Origin: Tuctoria greenei
Taxonomy: Eukaryota > Streptophyta > Magnoliopsida > Poales > Poaceae
Direction of reading: 5' to 3'
DNA length: 64,000 bases
Assembly (NCBI GenBank): GCA_036927565.1
Contig: JAYESD010000011.1
Location: forward strand, 97,625,178-97,689,177
In this document: positions 42,625 through 54,469 of the stretch, one piece after another
Layout of the letters: each line of letters starts with the position of its first letter
How positions within the stretch are numbered: position 1 is the first letter of the stretch
Translations under genes and position numbers: made by a program
Notes under the pieces: model-generated
What the model was told of the DNA's origin: nothing
The model's database searches: none
The model's input: the letters and a program-made list of their open reading frames with translations, nothing else

Positions 42625-44189
42625 TGAATGTGGCCTAGAGGGGGGGGCGTGAACAGGCCTTTTTGATAATTGTCGGATCCTACAACACTTAACAACCAGT
42701 TCAATACCAGAGATATCGGACTAGTCCGATAAAGTGCGGACTAGTCTGGTGTTTACGGACTAAGTTGATCAAGTTTGATTGATTAGATTGATTCTACTGT
42801 GTATGCAGCGGAAGTATAGAATCAAATGAAGGTTTCAATGTTATATATCAGATTATATGAAGATTAAATCTTATGTTAACAATTCAACGTGAGATAAGCA
42901 ATGATTAGTGAAACCCTAGATTATATTGATAAATAAGAACATTGAACACCAAGAACAAGACACAAGGATTTATCCCGTGGTTCGGCTCCCACGAAGGCAA
43001 CCTACGTCCACATTGAGGAGTCCACAAAAGGACTGGGTCTTCTCCAACCCTACCCTCATCGGATCGCCACAAAGGCCAATCCTTCTTCCACTAATCACAA
43101 AGGGGTGAATAACTGAATTCAAAGGGGCCTTCTCACACGTTGAGAGCTCCATTAGAGTACAACACGAAATACCACCAAGAACACACTCAAAAGATTACAA
43201 TGAAATCACAGGAGTGTGTTAGAGAATCAAACCAAGAGCTCAATGTGGTGATGAATATGTCTCTCCAATGATCTAGAGTGAATCCTCAAAGGATTGATCG
43301 TTGCTGCACTTAATTTCGTGGAGAGATGTGGTTTTTGAGGCTCTTGGGAGGTGTGACGGCGCTAGGGTTCGAGAGAGTTCAAAGTTGGGCCATGCACCTA
43401 TATTTATATGGGGTTTATAAATGTGACCGTTACGGTTCAGAAAGTTCGGACTAGTCTGTGGTGGTCACCGGACTAGTCCGGTGTGCTGTGTGTAGCAAAC
43501 CCTAAGTGTCCTGAAATATCGGACTAGTCCGGCTAGGAGCGGACTTGTCCGATTTCGCTACTGGAAATCTTCGGACTAGTCTGATAGCCATCGGACTTGT
43601 CCGGACATGTGAAACCCTATGTGTATAGGATGACAAGTCCACACTTGGGGGACTTGTCCGATTCAGATCAGAGGGTATTTCAGACTAGTCCGTGCACACA
43701 TCGGACTTGTCCGATTTGGATCAGAAAGAATATCGGACTAGTTCGGTTGTGATCTGACTTGTATGATTTTGTGTGACTTGTGAAGTGTTTTGAGGACTTG
43801 TCCGCACTGGGGGGACTAGTCCGATTCTAGTCAGAAAGGATATTGGACTAGTCCGATGGATATCGGACTTGTCTGATCTCGTGCAGAAAGGATATCGGAC
43901 TAGTCCGGTGTAAGTCGGACTAGTCCGGTCCTGTGTAACTTTGTGCAATGTGTGTGTTTAATTTGAATTGAGCTCTTGGTATGTGTTTTCTTAACACACT
44001 CCATACATAATGATCTACTATTCTTCTTGCTTTAGCTCATTTTCACTTTGCTCCTCATTCTTCATTCTTTTTGGCATTTTGCTCATTTTCCTATTAAAAT
44101 CCTGCACTCATCTCAACAGAGAGGTTAGGATCCCAATTGCTTTTCATAAATCATCCAAAACCCACAAGGGAGTCCTAGATGCACTTTCA
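42625..44189 (-). repeat. Sirevirus-2 3' LTR (1565 bp)
   Basis: The LTR matches 52900-54464 with scattered substitutions. The minus-strand TATA box is at 43398-43411. Upstream of it in U3 (43440-43935) about 17 imperfect palindromes of the form cggactagtccg or cggacttgtccg are spread over 500 bp. A conserved 60-codon plus-strand ORF (42926-43108) is antisense to the element and not considered a gene. Confidence 0.95.
43440..43935. repeat. Palindrome cluster cggactWgtccg in the Sirevirus-2 3' LTR
   Basis: Roughly 17 copies of a 12 bp imperfect palindrome lie in the U3 region upstream of the TATA box, with a second cluster at about 53710-54205 in the other LTR. Palindromic U3 motifs are reported for Sireviruses. 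Confidence 0.9.
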
Positions 44190-44204
44190 ATCTCCCCCTT
44201 TTTG
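44190..44204 (-). other. Polypurine tract, Sirevirus-2
   Basis: On the plus strand it reads atctccccctttttg directly after the LTR edge. Two more tracts lie at 44578-44602 (ctccccctcaatctctccccc), overlapping the end of the accessory ORF. The spacer between them is AT-rich and non-coding. Confidence 0.82.
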
Positions 44205-44571
44205 GTGATTGATGACAACCAATTGAGATTTCACAGAATATGATAAAAATTGAGATTTTCATAAAGTATGCACATATTAGTCCAAAATACATCAAGCAGT
44301 GAGAGTATAATCCATATGTGCATTCTTTATGGTGGGATGCATAACTAAGTACACTGAAACATAAAGAATGACATAATTGACTTTAATCAACCAATAGCAA
44401 GCATATATGTCATTTTATAGCAAAATCACAGTTTTCATAAATACTACTAAAAGGATCAAATCATTGCATCACAGAACCATAATTAATATAAGATCATTGT
44501 TAAAACATTACAAGCCACAAAAGAGTTAAAAAGCATAAAGAGAGCTCTCTCCTTGCACCCTACAGCTAAAG

Positions 44572-46281
44572 CTAAGACTCCCCCTCAATCTCTCCCCCTT
44601 TGGCATCAAGACACAAAAAAAAGGAGAGGAGGGTTCTAAGGTCTTCACTCTTCACTGTCGGTCCTCTCATCGCCGTCTTCGTCATCTTCATCTCCATCTT
44701 GATGATGATGAGGAGGAGGAGGAGGGGCGGAGCCACTCGAGTCCCCAATGCAAAGTAGGCAAGCTCGGAGGGGGTCAAGGGCCCGAGCTTAGTGAAGTCC
44801 GGGTCGGAGTCCTCAGAAATCACTGGAGACCCAATGGGGTCGATCTCCAGCTTCTGGCAAATTTGCTTCACATTTGCCTTGATGTACCTCATGTCCTCCT
44901 TTCTTTTCTGATTGAGCTTGTGGGCCTTCACTTCAGCCTTCTTGTAGGAGGCAATGATTGCAGTGAGATATTTCAGAATCCCACTAGCTGATCCTTTTTG
45001 AGGGGCTGCCCTACCAGCAGGGGCAACACTTGCATCTTCTCTTGTTTTCACCGGTGCCTCAGGGCTGGAGGCTGGTGAGGGAGCAGCCTGGACATTTACT
45101 TGTTGAGGCTTCTGAGGCCTCAGAGGTGTGTGCTCCACATCTTTGACAAACTCGATCCCTGTGACTTTCTCGATCATGTACATGAGATAAGGGGCATAGC
45201 CACATGATCTGTTAGGAGTGCATGATATGTTCACCATGTCATTCCAAATGTATTCCGCCACATCAAATGGGCGGTTTTTGCTTATGACCCTCATCAGAGT
45301 TCAGAGGTATCCTTGAACACTCCCTGCATCCCCATCCTTAGGAGCTATTGTCTTCCTCAAGACTCTGTTTAGCACCACAAAGTATGGCTTCATGTTCTTC
45401 GTGGAAGGAGGGATGAACTTTGAGTTGGGCTCATAGAGAAACTTCATATTTTCCTTCTCGATGACACCAACATTGTGAATAATCACATAGTCATTGCTTG
45501 AGGTGTCAAGATGCAACATCCTTGCAAATTCTTCATATGTGATAGTGTACTTGGATCTATGAGTCATCCAAGTCACTCTCTCTTCTTCATCGCTTGCAAA
45601 GTAACAAGTGGCATAGAACTGAGCCACCACTTCATCATTCCAATTGTACTTGAAGGCAAAGAGGTCCTTCAAGCAATGTCTTTCAGCTGCTGCAATTACT
45701 TCATCGAATGCAGAATATCTTTTCTTCTCAAGATGTGCCCAGTCAATCCACTGACTGCGCACCACCGGTGTCTTCATTTGCAGGTATACAACCCTGTAAT
45801 AGTCAGCATGAAAATTGCTCCAGAATCTTCCATCTGCAGCTTGCTTTGGTTGACTATAGCAATCAATGCTCCTGATCTTTGTAGCTGAGTCGCTGCCCTT
45901 TCCATTGAACTTCTCTTCAGTGGGGTCCCGGACCCCTTCCCTCGGAGCATGTAGCTTCAACGTGCCAACTGGACCCGTAGCAATCCCTTTGCCCTTGCCC
46001 TTTGCTTGGCGAGGGCCACTCGATGATGCAGCTGCCTTGGACACTGGCTTCTTAGCCAACACTTTCCTCCGACCCTGTGGAGGAGACTGAGTTGGCTCAG
46101 ACGGTCTTTCTTGGCGCTTCTTGCCAAGACCCATCGAGGTCCGAGGTGCCACCTCGTGGTCTATCTCGGCCTCAAAATCAGAAACTTCATCGTTTGAGCT
46201 CGACATGACCTGAGAATGAGTGGCTTGATTGAGAATGAGTGGTACAAGGCATAGTTGTGAAAGTATATCAAGGACTTGCAT
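44572..46281 (-). pseudogene. Sirevirus-2 accessory ORF (env-like position), one nonsense codon
   Basis: One frame of about 570 codons lies between RNase H and the 3' LTR, interrupted only by a TGA at 45301-45303. The likely functional start is MSSSNDEVSDFEAEIDHE at about 46206. The N-terminal part is basic and Pro/Lys-rich (QGRRKVLAKK, KGKGKGIA). The middle has aromatic-rich globular text with AQFYATCYFASDEEERVTWM and YEEFARMLHL. The C-terminal part has a Pro/Ala-rich linker and a helical, Lys-rich segment. I see no signal peptide or clear membrane span, so a true envelope protein is not supported. It resembles the conserved plant-transposon ORF often found at this place. Confidence 0.8.
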
Positions 46282-47180
46282 TGAGGAATTGAAAAGTTAG
46301 GTTTTGAGTTCAGAAAAGTCGGAGTTGTCCGGTGTCCAGGCACGGACTAGTCCGGGACATCGAACTTGTCCGTGCATGGACCGGACTAGTACGGTATTCA
46401 AACTCAAAAACCTAGGAAACTAGACAAATGGTGATTCCCAATGCATAACAGGCGTAGCATAAACGTAATACATCAAGGAGGCATGTATATAGTGAGGAAT
46501 GCTAGACTAGTTTATCTACAACGAAGAAATTTGGAATTTCTAGGGTTTGAGCGAAAATTACCGAAGAATTGCTTGAAACTTGGAGATGAGGATGTTGAAG
46601 GCCGGACAAGTCCGCTAGCTTCAATCCTTAGGTGGACAAGCTTGATTTTCGCCCAAATGCGAAGGTTTTTGATGGAGGGAGCAAGAAATCGCCTTGGGAG
46701 CTCGAGTGAGAGAGAGAACGCGTGAGGCAATAGTGGAGGTGAGGAGATTAGGGTTTAGCGGCGGCTAGGGTTATGGACACGAAAAATCGGACATGTACGG
46801 AGATGACCAGACTAGTCTAAACTTTTCCAGGGGCTATATCGAACTAGTTCGTTGTCTACCGGACTAGTTCGGCCTAACCGGCACTCTACAGACTGGTCTG
46901 CATGGGCGGACTAGTCCGGGCAATAACGGACTAGTCCGTGGTCACCAGGCAAGAATTTGTAGCCCATTCATATATATTTGAAGGTACATATTTAGAGAAA
47001 AGTGAGGCAAAACACATCAAATAATCTTGATGAATATGATCAGTAAGCATACAACAATCAAGCAATGATCATAATTCACCAAGATCTAGTAATTGACCTA
47101 GTTTTTGGAGAAAAATGAGAGAGATGATTTCCACAATCCAAAACAACATATTTGAAGAATTCATACAGGAATGCAACATT
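46282..47180. repeat. Palindrome-bearing leader between RNase H and the accessory ORF
   Basis: No coding frame is convincing. About 12 copies of cggactagtccg-type palindromes occur at 46320-46395, 46600-46612 and 46785-46945, the same family as in the LTRs. Confidence 0.8.
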
Positions 47181-50100
47181 TCAAGCCACACTCCGAGCAT
47201 CAAGGATATTTAGTTCATTTCGGAGTTCGCAAAAGCGTTTTTCATCAAGTGGCTTGGTGAATATGTCGGCCAATTGCTTTTGGGTATTGAAATGGGAAAT
47301 AGCTATGTCTCCTTTCATGGCATGATCTCTCAAAAAGTGATGTCTTATAATTATGTGTTTAGTTCTGGAGTCCTCAACTGGGTTGTGGGCAATTTTGATG
47401 GCACTCTCATTGTCACAAAGGAGTGGAATATGGTTCATAGTGTAACCATAATCCCTTAGAGTTTGTTGCATCCAGAGAAGTTGTGCACAACAACTCCCGG
47501 CTGCAACATACTCCGTTTCGGCTGTGGATAAGGCAATGGAATTTTGTTTCTTGGGGGACCAAGAAACTAAGGATCTCCCTAGGAATTGGCATGTCCCGGA
47601 GGTGCATTTTCTATCTATCTTGCACCCGGCATAATCTGCATCGGAGTATCAAATGAGATTGAATTTTGAGCCTTTTGGGTACCAAAGACCAAGGTTAGGT
47701 GTGTGAATCAAGTATCTCAAGATCCTTTTTACGGCTGTCAAGTGGCATTCCTTAGGGTTGGCTTGAAATCTTGCACACAAAAATACACTCAACATAATAT
47801 TTGGCCTAGATGCACATAAATAGAGTAGGGATCTAATCATGGAGCGATATACCTTTTGGTCGACGCTAGGTCCGTCTTCATTGAGATCCAAGTGCCCATT
47901 TGTTGCCATGGGGGTCTTTATGGGCTTCGCCTTATCCATATCAAACTTCTTAAGTATGTCCTGCGTGTACTTGGTTTGGCTTATGAACATCCCTTCCTTT
48001 TTTTGCCGCACTTGGAATCCCAAGAAATACTTTAATTCTCCCATCATTGACATTTCAAACCTGTCTGTCATGATTCTACTAAATTCCTCACAAAAAGATT
48101 GATTAGTTGACCCAAATATTATATCATCAACATAAATTTGACAAATAAAAAGATCATCATCAAAATTCTTTGTAAACAGTGTATAATATACTTTGCCAAT
48201 CTTAAAGCCATTTTCAGTTAAGAAATCTCTAAGACACTCATACCAAGCTCTAGGAGCTTGTTTGAGGCCATAGAGAGCCTTACGCAATTTAAACACGTGG
48301 TCGGGGAACTCTTCGTCTTCAAACCCAGGTGGTTGCTCCACGTACACCTCTTCCTTGATTGGTCCGTTGAGGAAGGCACTTTTCACATCCATTTGATACA
48401 GCTTGAAATCATGGTGAGTAGCATATGCAAGTAATATTCTAATAGATTCAATCCTAGCTACTGGAGCAAAAGTCTCGTCGAAATCCAAACCTTTGACTTG
48501 TGAATACCCTTTGGCCACAAGTCTTGCCTTGTTCCTTGTCACCACTCCGTGTTCGTCTTGTTTGTTGCGGAAGACCCACTTGGGGCCGACAATGTTTGCA
48601 TTGGGTCTTGCCACAAGTTCCCACACTTCGTTCCGCTTGAAGTTGTTCAATTCTTCTTGCATTGCCACCACCCAGTCCGGATCTTTCAATGCATCTTCAA
48701 CCCTGCGTGGTTCCAAAAAGGATACAAACGAATAGTGTTCACAAAAGTTAGCTATGCGAGATCTAGTGGTTACTCCCTTTTGGATGTCACTGATGATGTT
48801 GTCGATTGGGTGATCCCTTTGGACACATTGGTGTACTCTTGGATGTGGCACTTGAGGAGTCGTATCTTCATGATTATCTGCTTCTCCCCCTAAGTCATTG
48901 CCTTCGTTGACTTGTTGATTATCTTGGTATCTTTGTGGTTGATCTTGTGTTGAAGCTCCCCCATGATCGTTGATCTCCTCTTATGGTTCGTCTCCCTCAT
49001 GTACGTGTGGAGGTGGCTCTTGTGGTCGAACCTCACCTAGAGCCATTCTCTTCAATGCTTGACAAGGAGCTCCTTCTTTACCTAGTTCACATGGATCAAC
49101 TTGCTCCTTTTGGGAGCCATTAGTCTCATCGAACACTACGTCACGTGCTATTTCAACAAGTTCGGAGGTCTTGTTGAAAACACGATAGGCGTAAGTGTTC
49201 GAATCATAACCAAGCAAGAAACCTTCATTGGACTTCGAAGCGAACTTTGAAGTCTTAGGCTTCTTGTTCAAGATTTAGCATGGAGAACCGAAAACTTGAA
49301 AATATGAAATATTTGGTTTTACCGGTGAGTAGCTCATAGGATGTCTTCTTGAGTAGTCGATGAAGATAAAGTCGATTTACAGCGTGGCAAGCGGTGTTAA
49401 TCACTTCCGCCCAAAATCGATCCGATGTCTTGTACTCATCGAGCATTGTTCTTGCCATCTCTATGAGTGTTCGATTCTTCCTTTCGGCAACTCTGTTTTG
49501 TTGTGGGGAATATGGCGCTGAAAATTCGTGCTTGATGCCCTCTTCCTCAAGGTACTCCTCTACTTGTGTGTTCTTGAACTCTGTGGCGTTGTCGCTTCGA
49601 ATATTCTTGATTGTCAATGAGAATTCATTTTGAGCTCGCTTGAAGAACTTCTTGAGTATTCCTTGTGTTTCTGACTTATCATGCAAAAAGAAAACCCAAG
49701 TGAAGCGAGAAAAGTCATCAACAACTACTAAACCATATTTGTTACCGCCGATGCTTATGTAAGCAATTGGAACAAATAAGTCCATGTGAAGTAGCTCGAG
49801 CGGTCTTGTTGTAGTCATGACGTTCTTTGCGGGATGAGGTGCTCCAACTTGCTTCCCGGCTTGGCACGCGCTACAAGGCCTGTCTTTCTCAAAAACAACA
49901 TCCTTCAAACCGTGGATGTGATCGCCCTTGAGGAGTTTTTGAAGATTCCTCATACCAACATGCGCTAGCCGTCTATGCCACAGCTAACCCATGTTGGTTT
50001 TTGCAATCAAGCATGTGTCAAGTTTGGCTTTATCCTTGTTGAAGTCAACAAGGTAAAGCTTTCCCTTCAACATACCCTCGAATGCAATGGAATCATCACT

Positions 50101-50409
50101 CCTCCAAGAGACGGTCACACCCTCGTTAGTGAACAAGCAATTATAACCTTTGTCACATAGTTGAGATATGGACAACAGGTTATAATCTAAGGATTCAACA
50201 TGTAAAACATGAGAAAGTGTGTGTTTAGAAGATATTGCAATTTTACCAGTACTGAGCACCTTTCCTTGACTATTATCTCCAAAGTAGATGCCTTCGTTTG
50301 GGTCCTCATTCTCTTCATATTCCACGAACATTCTTCTTTCTCCGGTCATATGGTTGGTGCAGCCACTGTCTAGCACCCATTTGGAACCACCAGAGGAATA
50401 TGCCTGCAA
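47181..50409 (-). pseudogene. pol of Sirevirus-2: protease, integrase, reverse transcriptase, RNase H
   Basis: Protease motif: WVLDSGCTNHMTG at about 50380. Zinc-binding region: LWHRRLAHVG and CSACQAGKQ. Integrase: LLHMDLF, NIRSDNATEF and SPQQNRVAERKNRTL. RT: GLDFDETFAPVARIES, MDVKSAFLNG and YVDDIIFGSTN near 48130. RNase H: YSDADYAGCK and LLCDNESAIKIAHNP, ending near QLADIFTKPL. Breaks are few: TAG at 49981-49983, a frameshift near 49260, a stop at 48981-48983 and TGA at 47649-47651. All domains are present at normal length, so the copy decayed only recently. Confidence 0.93.
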
Positions 50410-50416
50410 AAACAGA

Positions 50417-52847
50417 TTATGCTTTGGTTTTAAGTATCCAAGCTTGCTTGGGTCCTTGCAGGTTAGTTACAAGGGTTTTGGGCACCCACACATGAGATTT
50501 GGTGTTCCCATGGCGTGGCCCAACATAATGAGCATAAATCTTGCCAAGATTATTTTTCATTAACACATAGGAGGCATCAAAGGTTCTAAAGAGTAATTGT
50601 TGTTGTTTGTATACAGGACTAGTCTCGGAGTCCGGACTTGTTCGGAGAACCGGACTTGTCCAGAGAACCGGACTTGTCCGGATACTGACCGGACTAGTCC
50701 GGTGTTCGTGTGAGTTCAGTTTTTTACACTTGGACTTACTAGTTTGAGAGGGTATTCCCTTCACAAAGGAAATCCTCTCCTTGTTATTCTTATGACTTCT
50801 AGCATGCTGCTTTTCACCATAAGAGTAACCAATGCCATATTTGACGTTTGGAGGTCTTTGGACCAAGTATGCACTACGTGCATAGTTGATCTTCTCCTTG
50901 TCAAATATGCCACATTGGGAAGGATGTTTATCCTTTGTGGAGGTTGACTTCTCCTTCAAACTGGTGTCACCTTTCTTACATGCACAAGTATGAGTGAAAT
51001 CAGTTTTAGTGGGTTGAGAAGGTGAACTTGAAGAGGAGGAAGGTTCATTCAGCTTGAGTGACTCAACTTGCACTTCAAGGATCTTGTTAACCTTGATAAG
51101 GTTAGCAAGTTGTTCCTTGATTGCAACATTTGAGTCGGTTAACTCCAGGCAAGCTTCCTTGCTTGAAGCTAACTCACGTTCTAGTGAATTGCTTTTCTCC
51201 TTTGCAAGTTCTAGAAGTTTGTCAAGTTTGACATACTCCTCCTTTTGGGAGATAATCATGTCCTCTTGACGATGAATTAACCTCTCCTTCTCAACAAGTT
51301 GATCAAGTAAAAACTTCATTTTTATTGCAGCTTTCCTATCTAGTCCAATAAGCATATCCTCATTATCACTATGTATTTCATCATCACTAGAGTAGGAATG
51401 CACGAAAGGGGCTTTGATGGTTACCTTGCATTTACCTTCCTTTGCCATGAGGCAAGTACCATTTCCCTTCCTTGTGCCGAGTGTAGGGAAGAGGGTAGAC
51501 TTCTTGGACGTGCTCTCGATAGCTATGCTATCCATCTCTTCTTCTTCGGATGATGAGGACTCATCATTTGAGTCCCACTCCTTCCCTATGTGAGCTTGTT
51601 CGGCTTGTTTCTTCTTCTTAAAGAATTTCTTGGGTTGAGGCTTGGCTTCTTTTGTATTTTTCTTGTTCTCTTCGTACGGGCAATCAACAATAAAGTGGTT
51701 ATGCTCACCACAATTATAGCATGCCCCTCTCAACTTTGCCTTTGTTCTGTCCTTGTACTTTCCTTCACTTGATTTTGTACCTTGTCTTTTCTTCATTATT
51801 CTCTTGAACTTTTTCATGAATAATATCATGTCATCTTCATCTAGTTCACTGCTCTTGTTGTCACTGTCTTCCTCTAGTTGTGCTTCTCTAGCTTCTTTGG
51901 ATAGAGGCTTGAGGGTGGACTTCAAAGCAACCCCTTTCTTCTTTGCCGAGGTGAGGTCGGCAATTTCCTTGACATGCTTTGCTTGTTTTTCCATCATCTG
52001 AAAGTTGATGATCTTTCCAATCAATTCATCCGGAGTCATCCTTTTGTATCCGGGGCTTTCTAATCATGGAGCATAGTGTGACATTGTGAGGCATAAAAGC
52101 TCTAAGGATGAGCTTTACCACTTCGTGGTCATTCCACTTCTTGCTCCCATATGATCGAACCTTGTTGATGAGTGTCTTCAATCGGTTGTACATGTCTTGG
52201 GGTGACTCGTCTTCCTCAATTGTGAATCTTCCTAGTTCGCCTTCGATCATCTCTATCTTTGCTTCACGCACATGTTGGTCACCTTCATGTGTAGTTTGCA
52301 GTGTATCCCATATCTCCTTAGCAATTTCGAGTCCATCCACCTTGGTGAACTCATCCTGACCGAGTGAGGAGGTGATTACAGCCGCAACTTGAGCATTTCT
52401 GTGAATAGCCTACTCTTGGCTTGGGGTGAGCTCTTCGTCGTCGTCCGGAATATCTATCCCTGTGCACACAATATGCCACAAACTTGGATTGAGGGAAATT
52501 AGATGCATTTTCATATTTTGCCTCCACATTGTGTAATCACATCCATTGAAGTGTGGGGCTTTTCCAAGTGGGATAGATAAGTAATGATTATTATTGGAAT
52601 TTAGACGATCATAGTTAAAAGGATATCGGGAGTAGTCGGTGTGACTACTCCCCTTCTTCTTCTCTTCCACTTTCACTTTCCCTTTGGAAAGAGCCTTCTT
52701 TCTGAGGAGCGCCTTTACCTCCAGCGTCTCCTCATCATCGTCCTTGAAGTCTTGAATGGCTTCGAGGTACTTCTCCATCTTTTGAGTCTTGTCGTTGTTA
52801 ACCTCCTCTTGGTTGTTGGTTTTGTGGATGTCCTTCATCTCCGACAT
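50417..52847 (-). pseudogene. gag of Sirevirus-2
   Basis: The frame starts MSEMKDIHKTNNQ and holds a UBN2-type gag (KAPHFNGCDYTMWRQNM, then VREAKIEMIEGEL). A TAG at 52410-52412 interrupts it in frame and a frameshift follows near 52040-52080. The C-terminal part has a CCHC knuckle (CYNCGEHNHFIVDC), Ser/Glu-rich acidic stretches and a predicted coiled coil (LDKLLELAKEKSNSLEREL). Near 50610-50710 the coding sequence is made of LTR-type palindromes and encodes a RTSP-V peptide repeat. Confidence 0.92.
50610..50710 (-). repeat. LTR palindromes inside gag, encoding RTSPV repeats
   Basis: About five palindromes (cggactagtccg/cggacttgtccg) lie in the gag frame and are read as RTSPV, WTSPV, RTSPD and ETSPV units between HEH and YKQQQ. 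They are in frame, so the array is an in-frame expansion of coding sequence. Confidence 0.88.
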
Positions 52848-52885
52848 GATCTCTTCGAGTGGTTAGACTCTTTCTTGAAGAACCG

Positions 52886-52897
52886 GCTCTGATACCA
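52886..52897 (-). other. Primer binding site, Sirevirus-2
   Basis: On the minus strand it reads tggtatcagagc (tRNA-iMet type), two bases from the LTR edge at 52900. Confidence 0.95.
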
Positions 52898-52899
52898 AT

Positions 52900-54464
52900 T
52901 GAATGTGGCCTAGAGGGGGGTGAATAGGCCTTTTTGATAATTGTCGGATCCTGCAACACTTAACAACCAGTTCAATACCAGAGATATTGGACTAGTCCGG
53001 TAAAGTGCGGACTAGTCCGGTGTTTACGGACTAAGTTGATCAAGTTTGATTGATTAGATTGATTCTACTATGTATGCAACGGAAGTATAAAATCAAATGA
53101 AGGTTTCAATGTTATATATATCAGATTATATCAAGATTAAATCTTATGTTTAACAATTCAATGTGAGATAAGCAATGATTAGTGAAACCCTAGATTATAT
53201 TGATAAATAAGAATGTTGAACACCAAGAACAAGACACAAGGATTTATCCCGTGGTTCGGCTCCCACGAAGGCAACCTACGTCCACGTTGAGGAGTCCACA
53301 AAAGGACCGGGTCTTCTCCAACCCTACCCTCGTCGGATCGCCACGAAGGCCAATCCTTCTTCCACTAATCACAAAGGGGTGAATAACTGAATTCAAAGGG
53401 GCCTTCTCACACGTTGAGAGCTCCCTTAGATTACAACACGAAATACCACCAAGAACACACTCAAAAAATTACAATAAAATCACAGGAGTGTGTTAGATAA
53501 TCAAACCAAGAGCTCAATGTGGTGATGAACGTGTCTCTACAATGATCTAGAGTGAATCCTCAAAGGAGTGATCGTTGTTGCACTTAATTTCATGGAGAGA
53601 TGTGGTTTTTGAGGCTCTTGGGAGGTGTGATGGCGCTAGGGTTCGAGAGAGTTCAAAGTTGGGCCGTGCACCTCTATTTATATGGGGTTTATAAAAGTGA
53701 CCATTAGGGTTCAGAAAGTTCGGACTAGTCCATGGTGGTCACCGGACTAGTCCGGTGTGCTGTGTGTAGCAAACCCTAAGTGTCCCAAAATATCGGACTA
53801 GTCCGGCTAGGAGCGGACTTGTCCGATTTCGCTACTGGAAATCTTCGAACTAGTCTGATAGCCATCGGACTTGTCCGGACATGTGAAACCCTAAGTGTAT
53901 AAGATGACAAGTCCGCACTTAGGGGACTTGTCCGATTCAGATCAGAGGGTATTTCGGACTAGTCCGTGCACACATCAGACTTGTCCGATTTGGATCAGAA
54001 AGAATATCGGACTAGTCCGGTTGTGATCTGACTTGTCCGATTTTGTGTGATTTGTGAAGTGTTTTGAGGACTTGTCCGCACTAGGGGGGACTAGTCCGAT
54101 TCTAGTCAGAAAGGATATCGGACTAGTCCGATGGATATCGAACTTGTCCGATTTCGTTCAGAAAGGATATCGGACTAGTCCGATGTAAGTCGGACTAGTC
54201 CGGTCCCGTGTAACTTTGTGCAATGTGTGTGTTTAATTTGAATTGAGCTCTTGGGATGTGTTTTCTTAACACACTCCATACATAATGATCTACTATTCTT
54301 CTTGCTTGAGCTCATTTTCACTTTGCTCCTCATTCTTCCTTCTTTTTGGCATTTTGCTCATTTTCCTATTAAAATCCTGCACTCATCTCAACAGAGAGGT
54401 TAGGATCCCAATTGCTTGTCATAAATCATCCAAAACCCACAAGGGAGTCCTAGATGCACTTTCA
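52900..54464 (-). repeat. Sirevirus-2 5' LTR (1565 bp)
   Basis: Same length as the 3' LTR. The minus-strand TATA box (ccatataaatagagg) is at 53671-53684. The U3 palindrome cluster is at about 53710-54205. It ends CTTTCA on the plus strand before TSD CCATG. Confidence 0.95.
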
Positions 54465-54469
54465 CCATG

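Larger units (their letters stand above)
42625..54464 (-). mobile_element. Sirevirus-2: near-complete SIRE-lineage copia element in the LINE
   Basis: Minus-strand order: 5' LTR (52900-54464), primer site, gag, protease, integrase, RT, RNase H, a leader with palindromes, a long accessory ORF, polypurine tracts and 3' LTR (42625-44189). Total length is 11.84 kb with equal 1565 bp LTRs. The large accessory ORF after RNase H is a feature of part of the Sirevirus group, where it has been called env-like. A handful of point stops and two frameshifts break gag and pol. Confidence 0.94.

Noticed and set aside
42926..43108. 60-codon ORF conserved in both Sirevirus-2 LTRs (also 53200-53382)
   Set aside because: It is antisense to the element and conserved only because the two LTRs are near-identical copies. 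There is no independent evidence for translation.
43440..43935. CRISPR-like appearance of regularly spaced short repeats
   Set aside because: The repeats are 12 bp palindromes with irregular spacing in a plant retrotransposon LTR. There are no cas genes and no constant spacer length.
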